In this document: piece by piece, positions 5,845 through 14,348 of the stretch
How positions within the stretch are numbered: position 1 is the stretch's first letter
Layout of the letters: the number at the start of each line of letters is the position of its first letter
Assembly: GCA_964449165.1 (NCBI GenBank)
Contig: CAYVAT010000053.1
Location: 1-17,451 of the forward strand
Origin: CAYSCW01 sp964449165
Lineage (GTDB): Bacteria; Acidobacteriota; Aminicenantia; Aminicenantales; Aminicenantaceae
DNA length: 17,451 nucleotides
Direction: 5' to 3'
Made by a program: the position numbers and the translations under genes
Notes under the pieces: model-generated
Seen by the model: the letters and a program-made list of their open reading frames with translations, nothing else
What the model was told of the DNA's origin: nothing
Databases searched by the model: none

Positions 5845-7170
5845 ATGAGGCATTTTCTCAACCGCTTCTTCAGACTCGAAGAAAATAAGACTTCTTTCCG
5901 CATGGAAATGGTGGGCGGAACCACAACTTTCTTGACTATGTCTTATATCATTTTTGTTCAGCCTGCCATCCTCTCTGCTGCTGGTATGGATAAAGGAGCG
6001 GTCATGTTTGCCACTTGTGTTTCTTCTGCTCTGGCAACTCTTCTGATGGGGATTCTGGCAAAATATCCGATCGCTCTTGCTCCAGCTATGGGGCACAATG
6101 TTTTTTTTGCTGTCATTGTTTGTGGTACCATGGGCTATTCCTGGCAGGTAGCATTAGGTGCTGTTTTCATTTCTGGAACCATTTTTGTCATCCTCTCAGC
6201 ATTGGGAGTCTGGGATACCTTGGTTGCCTCTGTCCCTGATTCCCTAAAACATGCCATCGCTGTGGGCATTGGACTCTTCATCGCTCTTATCGGCCTCGAA
6301 TATGGAGGCCTGGTAGTGGATGCGCCAGGAGTTTTAATCGGTCTGGGAGACCTGACAAGTAAACCTGTTGCCTTGGTTCTGTTCGGAGTGGTTTTGATAT
6401 CCATTCTGATGGCCTTGAGAGTGCATGGAGCCATTCTCATAGGAATCCTGGCCACTGCCCTTCTGGGCATTCCTTTGGGCATAGTCAGATACCATGGAAT
6501 AATAGCACCTCCTCCCAGCATAACTCCTACTCTTTTTAAGCTCGATATTCTAGGGGCCCTTAACGCAGGTCTTGTTACCGTTGTCTTTATCTTTTTCTTC
6601 CTCGATCTCTTCGATACCATGGGCACCTTGATCGGCGTCAGTGATCCGGCTGGTTTCTTGAAAGAGGGAAAACTTCCCAGGGCAAACCAGGCCATGCTTT
6701 CCGACGCCATCGGAACTGTGGGAGGAGCTCTCCTGGGTACATCCACGGTAACGAGTTATATCGAAAGCACCACCGGCATTTCTCAGGGAGCAAAAACTGG
6801 CCTTGCCAACATTTTTACATCTATCTTTTTTTTGGTGGCTCTATTTTTTAGCCCCTTGGCTGAGATGATCGGGGGCGAGCATATTTATAATGGACTTGTT
6901 CTAAGACCAGTTGTCGCTGCTCCTTTGATCGTTGTCGGCTATCTGATGATGAAGTGCGTTACCCGAATCAAGTGGGAGGATTTGACTGAAGCCATACCCG
7001 CTTTTCTGACCATCATTATCATGCCTTTGACGCTGAGCATCACAGAAGGTATTGCTTTCGGTTTTATATTCTACTCCATCCTTAAGCTTGCTACAGGCAA
7101 AGGGAAAGATGTGCACTGGTTGATCTATCTGTTTTCATTTCTCTTTATTATCCGGTACTTGGTCAAGTGA
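5845..7170 (+). CDS. NCS2-family purine (guanine/hypoxanthine/adenine) permease, AzgA-like
   Basis: This is an inner-membrane proton-coupled transporter for nucleobases. From ATG 5845 it has 441 residues. A conserved N-terminal segment (VGGTTTFLTMSYIIFVQP, about 22-39) is followed by many hydrophobic helices. Family signatures are the APAMGHNVFF segment (79-88; usually APGMGLNAFF), FLDLFDTMGTLIGV (252-265), GTSTVTSYIESTTGI (298-312) and EAIPAFLTIIIMPLT (382-396). GGGGAG lies 4 bases before this ATG, so it is preferred to an in-frame TTG at 5824 inside apt. The AzgA branch transports oxopurines or adenine; the exact base cannot be read from sequence, but adjacency to apt favours adenine or a broad purine range. 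Confidence 0.92.
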   Translation: MRHFLNRFFRLEENKTSFRMEMVGGTTTFLTMSYIIFVQPAILSAAGMDKGAVMFATCVSSALATLLMGILAKYPIALAPAMGHNVFFAVIVCGTMGYSWQVALGAVFISGTIFVILSALGVWDTLVASVPDSLKHAIAVGIGLFIALIGLEYGGLVVDAPGVLIGLGDLTSKPVALVLFGVVLISILMALRVHGAILIGILATALLGIPLGIVRYHGIIAPPPSITPTLFKLDILGALNAGLVTVVFIFFFLDLFDTMGTLIGVSDPAGFLKEGKLPRANQAMLSDAIGTVGGALLGTSTVTSYIESTTGISQGAKTGLANIFTSIFFLVALFFSPLAEMIGGEHIYNGLVLRPVVAAPLIVVGYLMMKCVTRIKWEDLTEAIPAFLTIIIMPLTLSITEGIAFGFIFYSILKLATGKGKDVHWLIYLFSFLFIIRYLVK

Positions 7171-7360
7171 CAGAAGAGTTGAGAAATCCGGCAGCCAGAA
7201 GCATTTTTATTCCAGATCATAAGTGTTGAGAATTGTCTATCGCGAAGATGTCTAGGAGAAGATAAATGTAGAATTGAAAAATTTATTAACCGAAGAAAGG
7301 TTGTTGAATGAATAGATTCTTTTATCCGTTCCTTCCCTTAGAAATAGAAAGGTGAGAGAA

Positions 7361-9124
7361 ATGAAAATAGCTAAATGCATCCTTGTCTTCTTTGTTGTGA
7401 TTCTGGCTTTTTCCTGTGCCAGAGTCGTCCATGAAACCCGATTGTCCTATGGCCCATCAGAAGCAAAGTGGGTCAAGAGAGTGATGTCCGAGATGACTCT
7501 GGAGGAAAAAATCGGGCAGATGATGGTCTGCCCCTATTCTGGACGATTCCTCAACCGAGAAAGCGAAGATATGAAGGACTTGGAATCGCTTGTTTTAAAA
7601 CGGAAGATAGGCGGCTTGATTCTCTATGGAGGCAATGTCTATGAAACGGCTCTTCTGACCAACAGGCTCCAGAATTTATCCGAAATTCCCCTTTTGATCT
7701 CCTCAGACCTGGAAAGAGGCCTTGGAAACCAGATTGACGGTGCCACCCAATTTCCTCCTTTAATGGCCCTTGGAGCCATAGGAGCTGAGGAGCAGGCTTA
7801 CCTCATGGGAAAAGTGACAGCCGTCGAGGGGAGGGCCATAGGTATTCACCTGACCTATGCCCCTGTAGTGGATGTTAACATCAATCCGGATAATCCGATT
7901 ATCAACGTGCGGTCTTTTGGAGAAGATCCAGAACAAGTCAGCCGCCTGGCAGCTGCCTTCATCAGAGGATGCCAGGAAAATGGTTTTTTGGCCACGGCCA
8001 AGCATTTTCCCGGCCATGGGGACACAAATATGGATTCACACAGCGAGCTTCCTACGGTTACAGGAGATGCTGAACGTCTGGAAAGGGTGGAGCTCTTTCC
8101 CTTCAGGAAAGCTGTGGAAGCAGGAGTTTCGGTCATCATGACAGCCCATATTCATCTTCCTGCTCTTGATCCCACACCAGATATGCCTGCCACCCTTTCT
8201 CCGCGGATTTTATCGGATCTTCTAAGGCATGAGATGGGATTCAAAGGGCTGCTGGTCACAGATGCAATGGACATGGGTGGAGTCACCACGCTCTATTCGC
8301 CTGAGGAGGCTGCCGTAAAGGCAGTTCAAGCCGGGGTGGATATGATTCTGAAATCACCAGAGCAAGAGGCAGTTATAGATGCGCTTATTCAGGCTGCAAA
8401 AAAGGGAGAGATCAGAGCGGCAAGAATCGATGAGTCGGTAAGAAGAATTCTGGAGGCTAAAGCAAGGTTAGGACTGCATAAAAACAGATTGGTCAGCATA
8501 GAGAAACTGGATAAAGTCATAGCCGCCAGGCAGCATCTTGATCTTGCTCAGCAGATGTTTGAGAATTCTATTACCCTGGTTAAGAATGAGAACAAGATTC
8601 TTCCTCTTCCTGAGTCGGAGATGAAAATCGCTGTTTTGTCTTTGAGCAGCGATCCAGGAAGATACTTCGCTGGAAGACCTCTTATTGAAGAGATGGAAGA
8701 GAGGGGCCTCAATATTTCCAGCTTTTATGCGGACGCTTTTACAGGAGAGAAGTACCTCAAAGAAGGGATGGAGAAAGCTAAGGAGGCGGATGTCATAATA
8801 TTTGCCCTCTTTTCTGTCACTCAAACCAGGAAAGGGAGTGTGGGTCTTAATAAGAATCATATTCAGATGGTTAAGGAAGCCGCTGCAGGTTCAATTCCTG
8901 TTGTTGTCATTTCCTTTGGAAGTCCTTATTTTATAAGAAATTTTCCCGAAATAGATTCTTACCTCTGTGCCTACAGATGGAGCAGCGAAGCTCAGATAAC
9001 AGCAGTCAAAGCCCTTTTTGGAGAGATCGACCTTATGGGCCGGCTGCCGGTCACCATTCCAGAGCTTTATCCTATAGGATATGGCATAGAATTACCAAAG
9101 AAAGAAGAGACTTCCAAAGAGTAA
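7361..9124 (+). CDS. Glycoside hydrolase family 3 lipoprotein, NagZ-type beta-N-acetylhexosaminidase
   Basis: The 587-residue product resembles the two-domain NagZ-type GH3 enzymes that remove terminal N-acetylglucosamine from muropeptides or chitooligosaccharides. A hydrophobic N-terminus ends in LAFSC (cysteine 19), a relaxed lipobox, suggesting a membrane-anchored lipoprotein. The catalytic barrel has SDLERG (116-121) and KHFPGHGDTNMDSH (214-227), the His/Asp loop typical of NagZ. VTDAMDM (299-305) carries D301 as the likely nucleophile. A GH3 C-terminal domain follows from about residue 400, starting SITLVKNENKILPLP. AAAGGTG lies 6 bases before ATG 7361; an in-frame GTG at 7352 overlaps that site and is less likely. 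The gene stands alone. A beta-glucosidase role cannot be fully excluded. The 190-base upstream gap shows no strong promoter. Confidence 0.9.
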   Translation: MKIAKCILVFFVVILAFSCARVVHETRLSYGPSEAKWVKRVMSEMTLEEKIGQMMVCPYSGRFLNRESEDMKDLESLVLKRKIGGLILYGGNVYETALLTNRLQNLSEIPLLISSDLERGLGNQIDGATQFPPLMALGAIGAEEQAYLMGKVTAVEGRAIGIHLTYAPVVDVNINPDNPIINVRSFGEDPEQVSRLAAAFIRGCQENGFLATAKHFPGHGDTNMDSHSELPTVTGDAERLERVELFPFRKAVEAGVSVIMTAHIHLPALDPTPDMPATLSPRILSDLLRHEMGFKGLLVTDAMDMGGVTTLYSPEEAAVKAVQAGVDMILKSPEQEAVIDALIQAAKKGEIRAARIDESVRRILEAKARLGLHKNRLVSIEKLDKVIAARQHLDLAQQMFENSITLVKNENKILPLPESEMKIAVLSLSSDPGRYFAGRPLIEEMEERGLNISSFYADAFTGEKYLKEGMEKAKEADVIIFALFSVTQTRKGSVGLNKNHIQMVKEAAAGSIPVVVISFGSPYFIRNFPEIDSYLCAYRWSSEAQITAVKALFGEIDLMGRLPVTIPELYPIGYGIELPKKEETSKE

Positions 9125-9136
9125 TCCAAGATATTC

Positions 9137-9889
9137 TTACTCGATGACTTTACCTGATATGATCAGGATCAGGGCGTTATCTCCGCCGTCGAGTTTGGAT
9201 ACGCCCACCACAGTCCTCTCTCCACTCTTCAAGGTTAGAGGAGTTAGAATAAGTCGAGTATAAAGTCTTTTTCCATCTTTCATAACACCTTTGTACTGCC
9301 CTAATTCTAGCCTGGAAAGCTGAATAGCGCCTTCTTTTTTTTCTTTCACATAGCGAGGCGCCAATTCAAGGACTAAATCAAGTCCAGGGCCGCCGATTCT
9401 CTGTTCAGAGCGGCCTCCATCCTGAATTCTTAGAAAGGTTGAATCGACCTTGAAGTAGTGTTTATATCCCAATATATTCTTCAATTCTTTAATCAGAGGG
9501 TCTGATTCCAACTTGGCGTCAGGAATATTGGTGCCCAATTTCGTAGATGAAAGAACATCTTTAGAATTCATTGTCCCTATAATCAGGTCTATTGTGAACA
9601 GCATGTCAACGGGCTTAACATCGATTTCTTTTATGATAGAAAGCATCTTTTCCACAATCTCAGGAGTGTCACTTATAGTGATAACATTGAGTTTATCGTT
9701 GAAGTTGATCCTGCCATATCGGCTTGAATATCCCTGTAAAATATGTGCGAGATCTTCAGGTTGGACATATTTAAGCTTTACTAATGTTTTCTCCAGCTCG
9801 GGCACCTTCTCCTGACCATCTGCATAAAGATTCAAGGCTATGCCTGTCACGAGAAAAATAGTCAAAAAAATTACAAGAGTTTTATTCAT
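9137..9889 (-). CDS. Exported protein with a secretin-N (NolW-like) domain, third gene of the sigma-factor unit
   Basis: The 250-residue product starts with a signal peptide (hydrophobic about 5-20, likely cut after YADG or nearby). Residues 35-93 form a secretin-N-like domain: TLVKLKYVQPEDLAHIL, a short turn, then LNVITISDTPEIVEKMLSIIKEIDV. The remainder (about 95-250) is not recognised and is predicted to be mostly beta; it ends with GERTVVGVSKLD and ALILIISGKV, loosely like the ends of secretin core strands, but it is far too short for a secretin pore. The ATG overlaps the anti-sigma stop (ATGA), and GGAGG lies 7 bases upstream, so it is co-translated with the sigma system. It may be a periplasmic partner, sensor or output of that system; this is inference. 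Confidence 0.75.
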   Translation of the reverse strand: MNKTLVIFLTIFLVTGIALNLYADGQEKVPELEKTLVKLKYVQPEDLAHILQGYSSRYGRINFNDKLNVITISDTPEIVEKMLSIIKEIDVKPVDMLFTIDLIIGTMNSKDVLSSTKLGTNIPDAKLESDPLIKELKNILGYKHYFKVDSTFLRIQDGGRSEQRIGGPGLDLVLELAPRYVKEKKEGAIQLSRLELGQYKGVMKDGKRLYTRLILTPLTLKSGERTVVGVSKLDGGDNALILIISGKVIE

Positions 9890-10410
9890 TTCTGAACCTC
9901 CAGTTTGTAATGTTTATTTAAAAACCAGACGATTTTCAGTCCGGATTCTTTGGAGATTATGGTCATGGAAATTACATCCTGTTCATGTGTCTCAGGATGG
10001 ATTTTAAAAATCTTTTTTTGAGTTTTTGGTATCGTCTGGTATTCCGCACTCAATTTCTCTTTCAAGAAAGAACTGTTTAGAATGAAAAAAAAGCTCAGGG
10101 CAGTCACCAGAATAGCAATCAGGGCATAGGCCCAGGCCTTATGGAAAGGCCAAGGAGCAAGAGAAGTAGTTGTCTGTTTTTCTTCTTTTACTGCTTTTTG
10201 GACGATCCTTTGCCATTCCTTATCCTCCCAGTCGATTCGGTCTTGCAGGAGTAATTCCCCAATTTTTTTCGTCGATTTCAGATAAGAATAATATTCCCGC
10301 TGACACGCTTGACATCTCTCGATATGGCGCTTCATCGCTGAAATCTTGGAGGAGGGAATATCGTAACCTACCATTAAGGGAAGCAGACGCCTCAATTTTT
10401 TACAGTTCAC
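9886..10410 (-). CDS. Transmembrane anti-sigma factor with zinc-finger (zf-HC2/ZAS) motif
   Basis: The 174-residue product begins with a zinc-binding anti-sigma segment: C3, then HIERCQAC with H29, C33 and C36 in the H-x3-C-x2-C pattern. A single membrane helix follows at about 92-112, and a periplasmic tail of about 60 residues ends with SGLKIVWFLNKHY. The expected role is to hold the upstream ECF sigma factor at the inner membrane until an envelope signal releases it. The start is GTG at 10410, overlapping the sigma stop (GTGA), with AAAGG 7 bases upstream. Its position directly after the sigma gene and the motif order make the call firm; the signal is unknown. Confidence 0.87.
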   Translation of the reverse strand: MNCKKLRRLLPLMVGYDIPSSKISAMKRHIERCQACQREYYSYLKSTKKIGELLLQDRIDWEDKEWQRIVQKAVKEEKQTTTSLAPWPFHKAWAYALIAILVTALSFFFILNSSFLKEKLSAEYQTIPKTQKKIFKIHPETHEQDVISMTIISKESGLKIVWFLNKHYKLEVQK

Positions 10411-10976
10411 CCTACTGCCTTTCCTCTATGATTAATGAGATTCATTTTTTCGAGCTGTGCCCGAATTTTTTTTCTTGCCTGGGTAACATGAATACGGACA
10501 CTAAGAGAAGAACAGTCGAGGATTCTAGAGGTCTCTTTAATAGAGAGTCCCTCTCCATCGCGAAGTAAGAAAATAATCTTTTCCTTGGGACTTAAAGCTC
10601 GAAGACATGTCTCGATTTTTTCCTTGATCTCCTTGTTGAGAAAGCGCTTTTCTGGGTCGGAGCTAGAAATCACAACGGTATGTTTTTGACTCTTTACGAG
10701 GTTCTCATGTTTTTTCCTCTTCTTCAGAAAATCAAAAGCAGAATTTACGGTTATGGCATAAATCCAGCTTTTAAAGCTTCGTCCTTTTTTGAATTTGTGA
10801 AGATATCTGTAAATCTTGATGAGAGCTTCCTGACAGACTTCTTTGGCTTCTTCCATATCTCCTGTCATCCGATAAGCCACTGTTAATAGTCCTTGGCGGT
10901 ATGGTCGGAGAAGAATCTCAAAGGAATAACCATCTCCTTTGATGGCTTCATCCACCAATTCGTCTTCATCCTTCAT
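10407..10976 (-). CDS. ECF-type RNA polymerase sigma factor (sigma-70 family)
   Basis: The 189-residue protein has sigma region 2 at about 22-90 (YRMTGDMEEAKEVCQEALIKI, then FKSWIYAITVNSAFDFLKK) and region 4 at about 118-175 (ALSPKEKIIFLLRDGEGLS, then the helix-turn-helix IKETSRILDCSSLSVRIHV). There is no region 3 or 1, as in ECF factors. It directs polymerase to a small regulon. AAGGTGG abuts the ATG with no spacing, and a -10 element (TATATT, 10984-10989) ends 7 bases before the ATG, so the message may be leaderless, or a nearby TTG may serve. It heads the unit with the anti-sigma and secretin-N genes. Confidence 0.92.
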   Translation of the reverse strand: MKDEDELVDEAIKGDGYSFEILLRPYRQGLLTVAYRMTGDMEEAKEVCQEALIKIYRYLHKFKKGRSFKSWIYAITVNSAFDFLKKRKKHENLVKSQKHTVVISSSDPEKRFLNKEIKEKIETCLRALSPKEKIIFLLRDGEGLSIKETSRILDCSSLSVRIHVTQARKKIRAQLEKMNLINHRGKAVG

Positions 10977-10983
10977 CCACCTT

Positions 10984-11013
10984 AATATACTTGTGCTTTT
11001 CCTAAAATGTTAA
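10984..11013 (-). promoter_or_regulatory. Possible promoter for the ECF sigma operon
   Basis: On the minus strand TTAACA (11008-11013) and TATATT (10984-10989) each match five of six sigma-70 consensus bases, with an 18-base spacer. The start of transcription would fall at or next to the ATG at 10976. No clear ECF-type (GGAAC-like) autoregulatory promoter was seen. Confidence 0.4.
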
Positions 11014-11015
11014 GA

Positions 11016-11039
11016 AAAAAGTACAAGCGCTAACTTTTT
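11016..11039. repeat. Inverted repeat just upstream of the sigma promoter
   Basis: AAAAAGT (11016-11022) and ACTTTTT (11033-11039) are perfect 7-base arms around a 10-base loop that contains AGCGCT. It sits between the small membrane gene and the sigma promoter. It could be an operator or a weak terminator for the minus-strand unit; the stem is mostly A-T. Confidence 0.3.
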
Positions 11040-11066
11040 AGATTTTATTTCTTGCAAGCACCGACG

Positions 11067-11312
11067 CTACGACCTTCTCAGCTTGCCTGCTAACCCTGCA
11101 AGCAAAAGGATAAGACCTATAGGCCATATTCCCCAGTTTTTGCTCACTAATCCGGTTGCAAACCAGATAGCTCCAAGACCTATCAAAACATCATAGTTTT
11201 TTACTCTTGATTTGGCTTCGGATTTTTTCCTTCCTGCAAGAAGATAAACAATACCGATCAAGGCCGAAGCTAAAGCAATTACATGAGGAAGGAGTGAGGT
11301 TGCATTATCCAT
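11067..11312 (-). CDS. Small membrane protein of unknown function
   Basis: The 81-residue product has three hydrophobic stretches (about 7-26, 42-57 and 60-76) separated by a basic loop (GRKKSEAKSRVKN, 27-39), and ends KLRRS. I do not recognise the family. It lies 50 bases after the symporter gene on the same strand and may be its last cistron. No Shine-Dalgarno precedes the ATG at 11312, which weakens the start but not the frame; a TATACA-like element lies about 20 bases upstream. The hydrophobic pattern and glycine-rich helices suggest a real protein rather than chance. Confidence 0.55.
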   Translation of the reverse strand: MDNATSLLPHVIALASALIGIVYLLAGRKKSEAKSRVKNYDVLIGLGAIWFATGLVSKNWGIWPIGLILLLAGLAGKLRRS

Positions 11313-11362
11313 AGGGATTTGTCTTTTATTTTATGTATAAAAGATTTGAATAGAGATATTAA

Positions 11363-12934
11363 TCATAGGAAAATTTTTGGAAAAAAAACAAGAAAAAGAA
11401 TAAGAAGTATGACATATAAGGTCAAAGCGGCGTAACTTGCCTTCCATATCTTCTTCTGTGCGGGGATAAAAGTACTGCGATGAAGAGGCTGTGTGATAAG
11501 GCTACCCACCAGGATTATAGAAGAAGTCATGATGAATCCTATGGCATTCCACCAGAGCCAGGATACTGATGGCACAAATAGCCAGAAGATAAGGTTCAGC
11601 ATAACTCCCATCCCCAATCCCGCAATCGCAGCCACAGGCTTGGCTCTCGAGAAGATAATTCCGAAGAGGAAGACAGCAAATACAGGCCCATAGAAAGCTG
11701 ACCCGATCTTATTTATCGATTCGATGATCGTTGGTGAGATGTCGCCCACAAAGAAGGCAAAAGCGATACAGAACCCTCCCCATAAGAGAGTGAAGAATTT
11801 TGAGAGATAGATTTCTTTCTTGGGATCAATTTTTTTCTTACGGAGTTTTTTATAGATGTCTTCTACTGTGGCTGCGCTGAGGGAATTTATTGAAGAATCC
11901 AGAGAAGACATGGCTGCAGCCATGATGGCAATGAATATCAGTCCGACAACACCAGCGGGCATTTTTTCCATGATAAAAGTCGGAAGCAGGTAATCGTAGT
12001 TTCCCTGAGGGATTTTTGCCAGGAAACCGGGATGAAGACCGGCATATGCTCCCAGGATGAGGCCTACCGAACAATAGGCAAGAACGATGGGAAAACGGAA
12101 AAACCCGTTGAAGAGAAGGCTGATCTTGCAGTCGCGGATGTTTCTGGCTGAGAGTTCTCTCTGAACCTGGCTTTGATCACAACCATAATAGGAGGCATAA
12201 AGGAAGAAGCCCCCGATGAAGAGAGGCCAGAAGCCAAAATCCTTGCTGTCGCCCAAGCCATGAGCCGTAAAATCGATGGCAGCAAATCGTGCTGGATCCA
12301 GCCATTGCGACACAGCCCCCCATCCGCCGATGAGGCGCAGGCCTACTACCCCAGTTATGATAATTCCCGCTAAAATCACAATCATCTGGATCGTATCAGA
12401 GACAATATCCACATGGATCCCCCCAAAGAGCTCATAAATGACCGCCACAACACCGATGAGCATGATAGTCAGGACCAGGGGTATTTGAAGGACCACAGAG
12501 AGGACAATCGCTGCAGCATAAACGGTAACACCCGTGGCAAGCCCTCGACTCACTTGAAAGATGAGGCTCATCACTACTCGCGTCCGAACATCGTAACGCC
12601 TCTCCAGAAACTCGTAGACGCTTATGATTCTCAAGGAGTGGAAGATCGGGAAGAGAAAAGCTATCAGGATGATCATGGCCAGCGGTACAGCCAGCTCATA
12701 GCCAAGCCAGATCATTCCCCCGCCAGGCCTGAGGGCAACAAAGGCAGGTGCGGAGATAAAGGAGATAGCTCCCAGTTGGGTGGCCATAGTGGAGACTCCG
12801 ATAGGCAGCCAATGGAGTCTTCTTCCTGCTAAGTAATAGTCAACTGCCGATTTTTGTCTGAGCCCCAGCCACCATCCCAGAACAACGAGTCCGCCTGCGT
12901 AGAAGAAAATAATGATCCAGTCGAGGAGGGACAT
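11363..12934 (-). CDS. Sodium:solute symporter (SSS family, SGLT-like)
   Basis: This is an inner-membrane Na+-coupled uptake transporter. The 523 residues contain about 13-14 hydrophobic helices. SGLT-type motifs are DYYLAGRRLHWLPIG (32-46), SVYEFLERRYDVRTR (105-119), GGIHVDIVSDTIQM (171-184), GCDQSQVQRELSARN (251-265) and AAMSSLDSSINSLSAATVEDIYKK (340-363). The last carries the paired serines (343-344) of the Na2 site. The DQ-x-x-VQR-x-LSA motif places it with sugar/inositol-type members, so a sugar or polyol substrate is more likely than proline; the exact solute is unknown. AAAGGA lies 7 bases before the ATG. It follows the minus-strand glycosyltransferase after 30 bases, so the two may be co-transcribed. 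Confidence 0.92.
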   Translation of the reverse strand: MSLLDWIIIFFYAGGLVVLGWWLGLRQKSAVDYYLAGRRLHWLPIGVSTMATQLGAISFISAPAFVALRPGGGMIWLGYELAVPLAMIILIAFLFPIFHSLRIISVYEFLERRYDVRTRVVMSLIFQVSRGLATGVTVYAAAIVLSVVLQIPLVLTIMLIGVVAVIYELFGGIHVDIVSDTIQMIVILAGIIITGVVGLRLIGGWGAVSQWLDPARFAAIDFTAHGLGDSKDFGFWPLFIGGFFLYASYYGCDQSQVQRELSARNIRDCKISLLFNGFFRFPIVLAYCSVGLILGAYAGLHPGFLAKIPQGNYDYLLPTFIMEKMPAGVVGLIFIAIMAAAMSSLDSSINSLSAATVEDIYKKLRKKKIDPKKEIYLSKFFTLLWGGFCIAFAFFVGDISPTIIESINKIGSAFYGPVFAVFLFGIIFSRAKPVAAIAGLGMGVMLNLIFWLFVPSVSWLWWNAIGFIMTSSIILVGSLITQPLHRSTFIPAQKKIWKASYAALTLYVILLILFLVFFPKIFL

Positions 12935-12952
12935 GGGGAGATCCTTTTATTG

Positions 12953-12981
12953 ATTATAGGGTTTTTAGTCTCTTTTGTCCC
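12953..12981 (-). promoter_or_regulatory. Possible internal promoter for the symporter gene
   Basis: A perfect TATAAT (12953-12958) lies 17 bases from GGGACA (12976-12981, four of six) on the minus strand. The -35 sits inside the last codons of the upstream glycosyltransferase, so the symporter could be expressed separately as well as from the longer transcript. Confidence 0.4.
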
Positions 12982-14305
12982 AGTTTTCGACCAAGTATGG
13001 TTTGAGTTTTTCAAACTCGACGGAGATTTTCTCGATCTCCTTTTCTGCTTCTTGGTTGCTCATGTCTTTGGTATGAAGAACAAAAGAAGCGATGAAACCG
13101 AAATAGAGAGAGAGCATGGATTCAAGGACCAAAGGCATACTCATTTCTATAAAGATGTGCTTAAATCGATGGTAAAAAAGAATATAGTCATAGATGATTT
13201 TAGCCCATAAATGGGGGGAGAAGACAAATTTCTTCCTTGAAAGGTTAAAAATATTTTCTAAAGCTCGATGGGTATCCTGTTTTAAAACTTCCTGCCAGAT
13301 ACAATTGAATTTTTTGACTCCACTGTGAAAGCTGTGGAAAAGCTCGCCAAAGTCTTGAGAAGCTTCCTCGGGGATAACACTGGCTTGGAATCCAAACGTC
13401 GGAAGATCAGTGCTGCCTTTGATTTTTTCCCAGACATTTTCGTTTTCTTCAACCAGCGAGAATATGGTTCCGATAATCTGTTTAAACATGGGTGCCAGAG
13501 TCCTGACGCTCTTAGGATTATGGATTTTGGCGCCGAGGAAAGATTGGCAGATTTTGAAGCCGTTGGCCAGAGCTACGGTCGTCATCCAGATGTCGATGCC
13601 GTAATAGGCAACATCCGAATCCCAGATGTCTTTCTCTATATAATGTTTGAGCACATGTGCTGAAAACCCGAACTCTCCTCCAATGGGCTGACGGATCCTT
13701 TTTCCGTAAAGAGCTCTGGTTAGAGGATAGATAAGCGAATTGGTTATTGTTCCATCGTACTTGTGGCGGGTGTAAAGGGGAGTAACATAATCGAATTTCT
13801 TGAAAATAACCGGTCCACCCAAAAGCTGGATCCATTCCGGGGTGATGGAGCGCAGGTCAGAATCGACCACCACCACGGCTTTGACTTGTAGATCATGGGC
13901 AATTTCAAAGATTCTCCGGAAGGCTTTGCCTTTTCCTGGTGTACCTCTGAAGGTAGTAACCATTTCTGCTATGGGAGTGTGAAGGCTCCGGGTATAAGGA
14001 TGAGATTCATGAGCGATAAGGATGGTTTCCAGTTCTTTATAATCATCCATGCTGTTACGGATGATTTTCCTGGTGTTATCAGTAGATCCACAATCGGAGT
14101 TGACGATAACGCTCTTAAATTTAGGGAAATATTTAGTTAGGCCGAGCCGGACAGCCTTAATGACATGGCCGATCGTATCCTCTGTGTTGTAGCTAGGAAT
14201 GCCAACCAGGATATCGGCTTTTTTGACTTTTTCGACTTCTTCGGCTGTTTTGAGAGTGAGTATGGACTTTTTATTCATAAATTCTGCACAAATCTGTAAG
14301 TACAT
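12965..14305 (-). CDS. GT2-fold glycosyltransferase, glucosyl/mannosyl-glycerate-synthase-like
   Basis: This 446-residue cytosolic enzyme has a GT-A fold. GIPSYN (35-40) and NSDCGSTDNT (69-78) bind the nucleotide, PGKGKAFR (123-130) and DSDLRSITPEWI (148-159) carry the DxD metal site, RQPIGGEFGFS (205-215) and YGIDIWMTT (235-243) form the acceptor side, and the late histidine is in AKIHNPK (259-265). Motif order parallels glucosyl-3-phosphoglycerate synthases, and the divergent gene at 14609 is one of these. It could therefore add a sugar to a glycerate-type osmolyte, for example a mannosylglucosylglycerate-type second step; this is inference. The C-terminal 120 residues are helical and not recognised. 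An alternative ATG is at 14278 (residue 10). No good Shine-Dalgarno precedes either start, but a perfect one lies 32 bases upstream. Confidence 0.8.
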   Translation of the reverse strand: MYLQICAEFMNKKSILTLKTAEEVEKVKKADILVGIPSYNTEDTIGHVIKAVRLGLTKYFPKFKSVIVNSDCGSTDNTRKIIRNSMDDYKELETILIAHESHPYTRSLHTPIAEMVTTFRGTPGKGKAFRRIFEIAHDLQVKAVVVVDSDLRSITPEWIQLLGGPVIFKKFDYVTPLYTRHKYDGTITNSLIYPLTRALYGKRIRQPIGGEFGFSAHVLKHYIEKDIWDSDVAYYGIDIWMTTVALANGFKICQSFLGAKIHNPKSVRTLAPMFKQIIGTIFSLVEENENVWEKIKGSTDLPTFGFQASVIPEEASQDFGELFHSFHSGVKKFNCIWQEVLKQDTHRALENIFNLSRKKFVFSPHLWAKIIYDYILFYHRFKHIFIEMSMPLVLESMLSLYFGFIASFVLHTKDMSNQEAEKEIEKISVEFEKLKPYLVENWDKRD

Positions 14306-14337
14306 TTGGAGTCTATAGAAAATATAAGTATTGAGTA

Positions 14338-14348
14338 AATCACCTCCT
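14338..14348 (-). promoter_or_regulatory. Extended Shine-Dalgarno-like site far from the glycosyltransferase start
   Basis: On the minus strand AGGAGGTGATT matches the anti-Shine-Dalgarno end of 16S rRNA almost completely, yet 32 bases separate it from the ATG at 14305. No ATG, GTG or TTG lies at normal spacing in the frame, which stays open upstream. It may serve an unusual start, a folded leader, or be chance. Confidence 0.35.
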
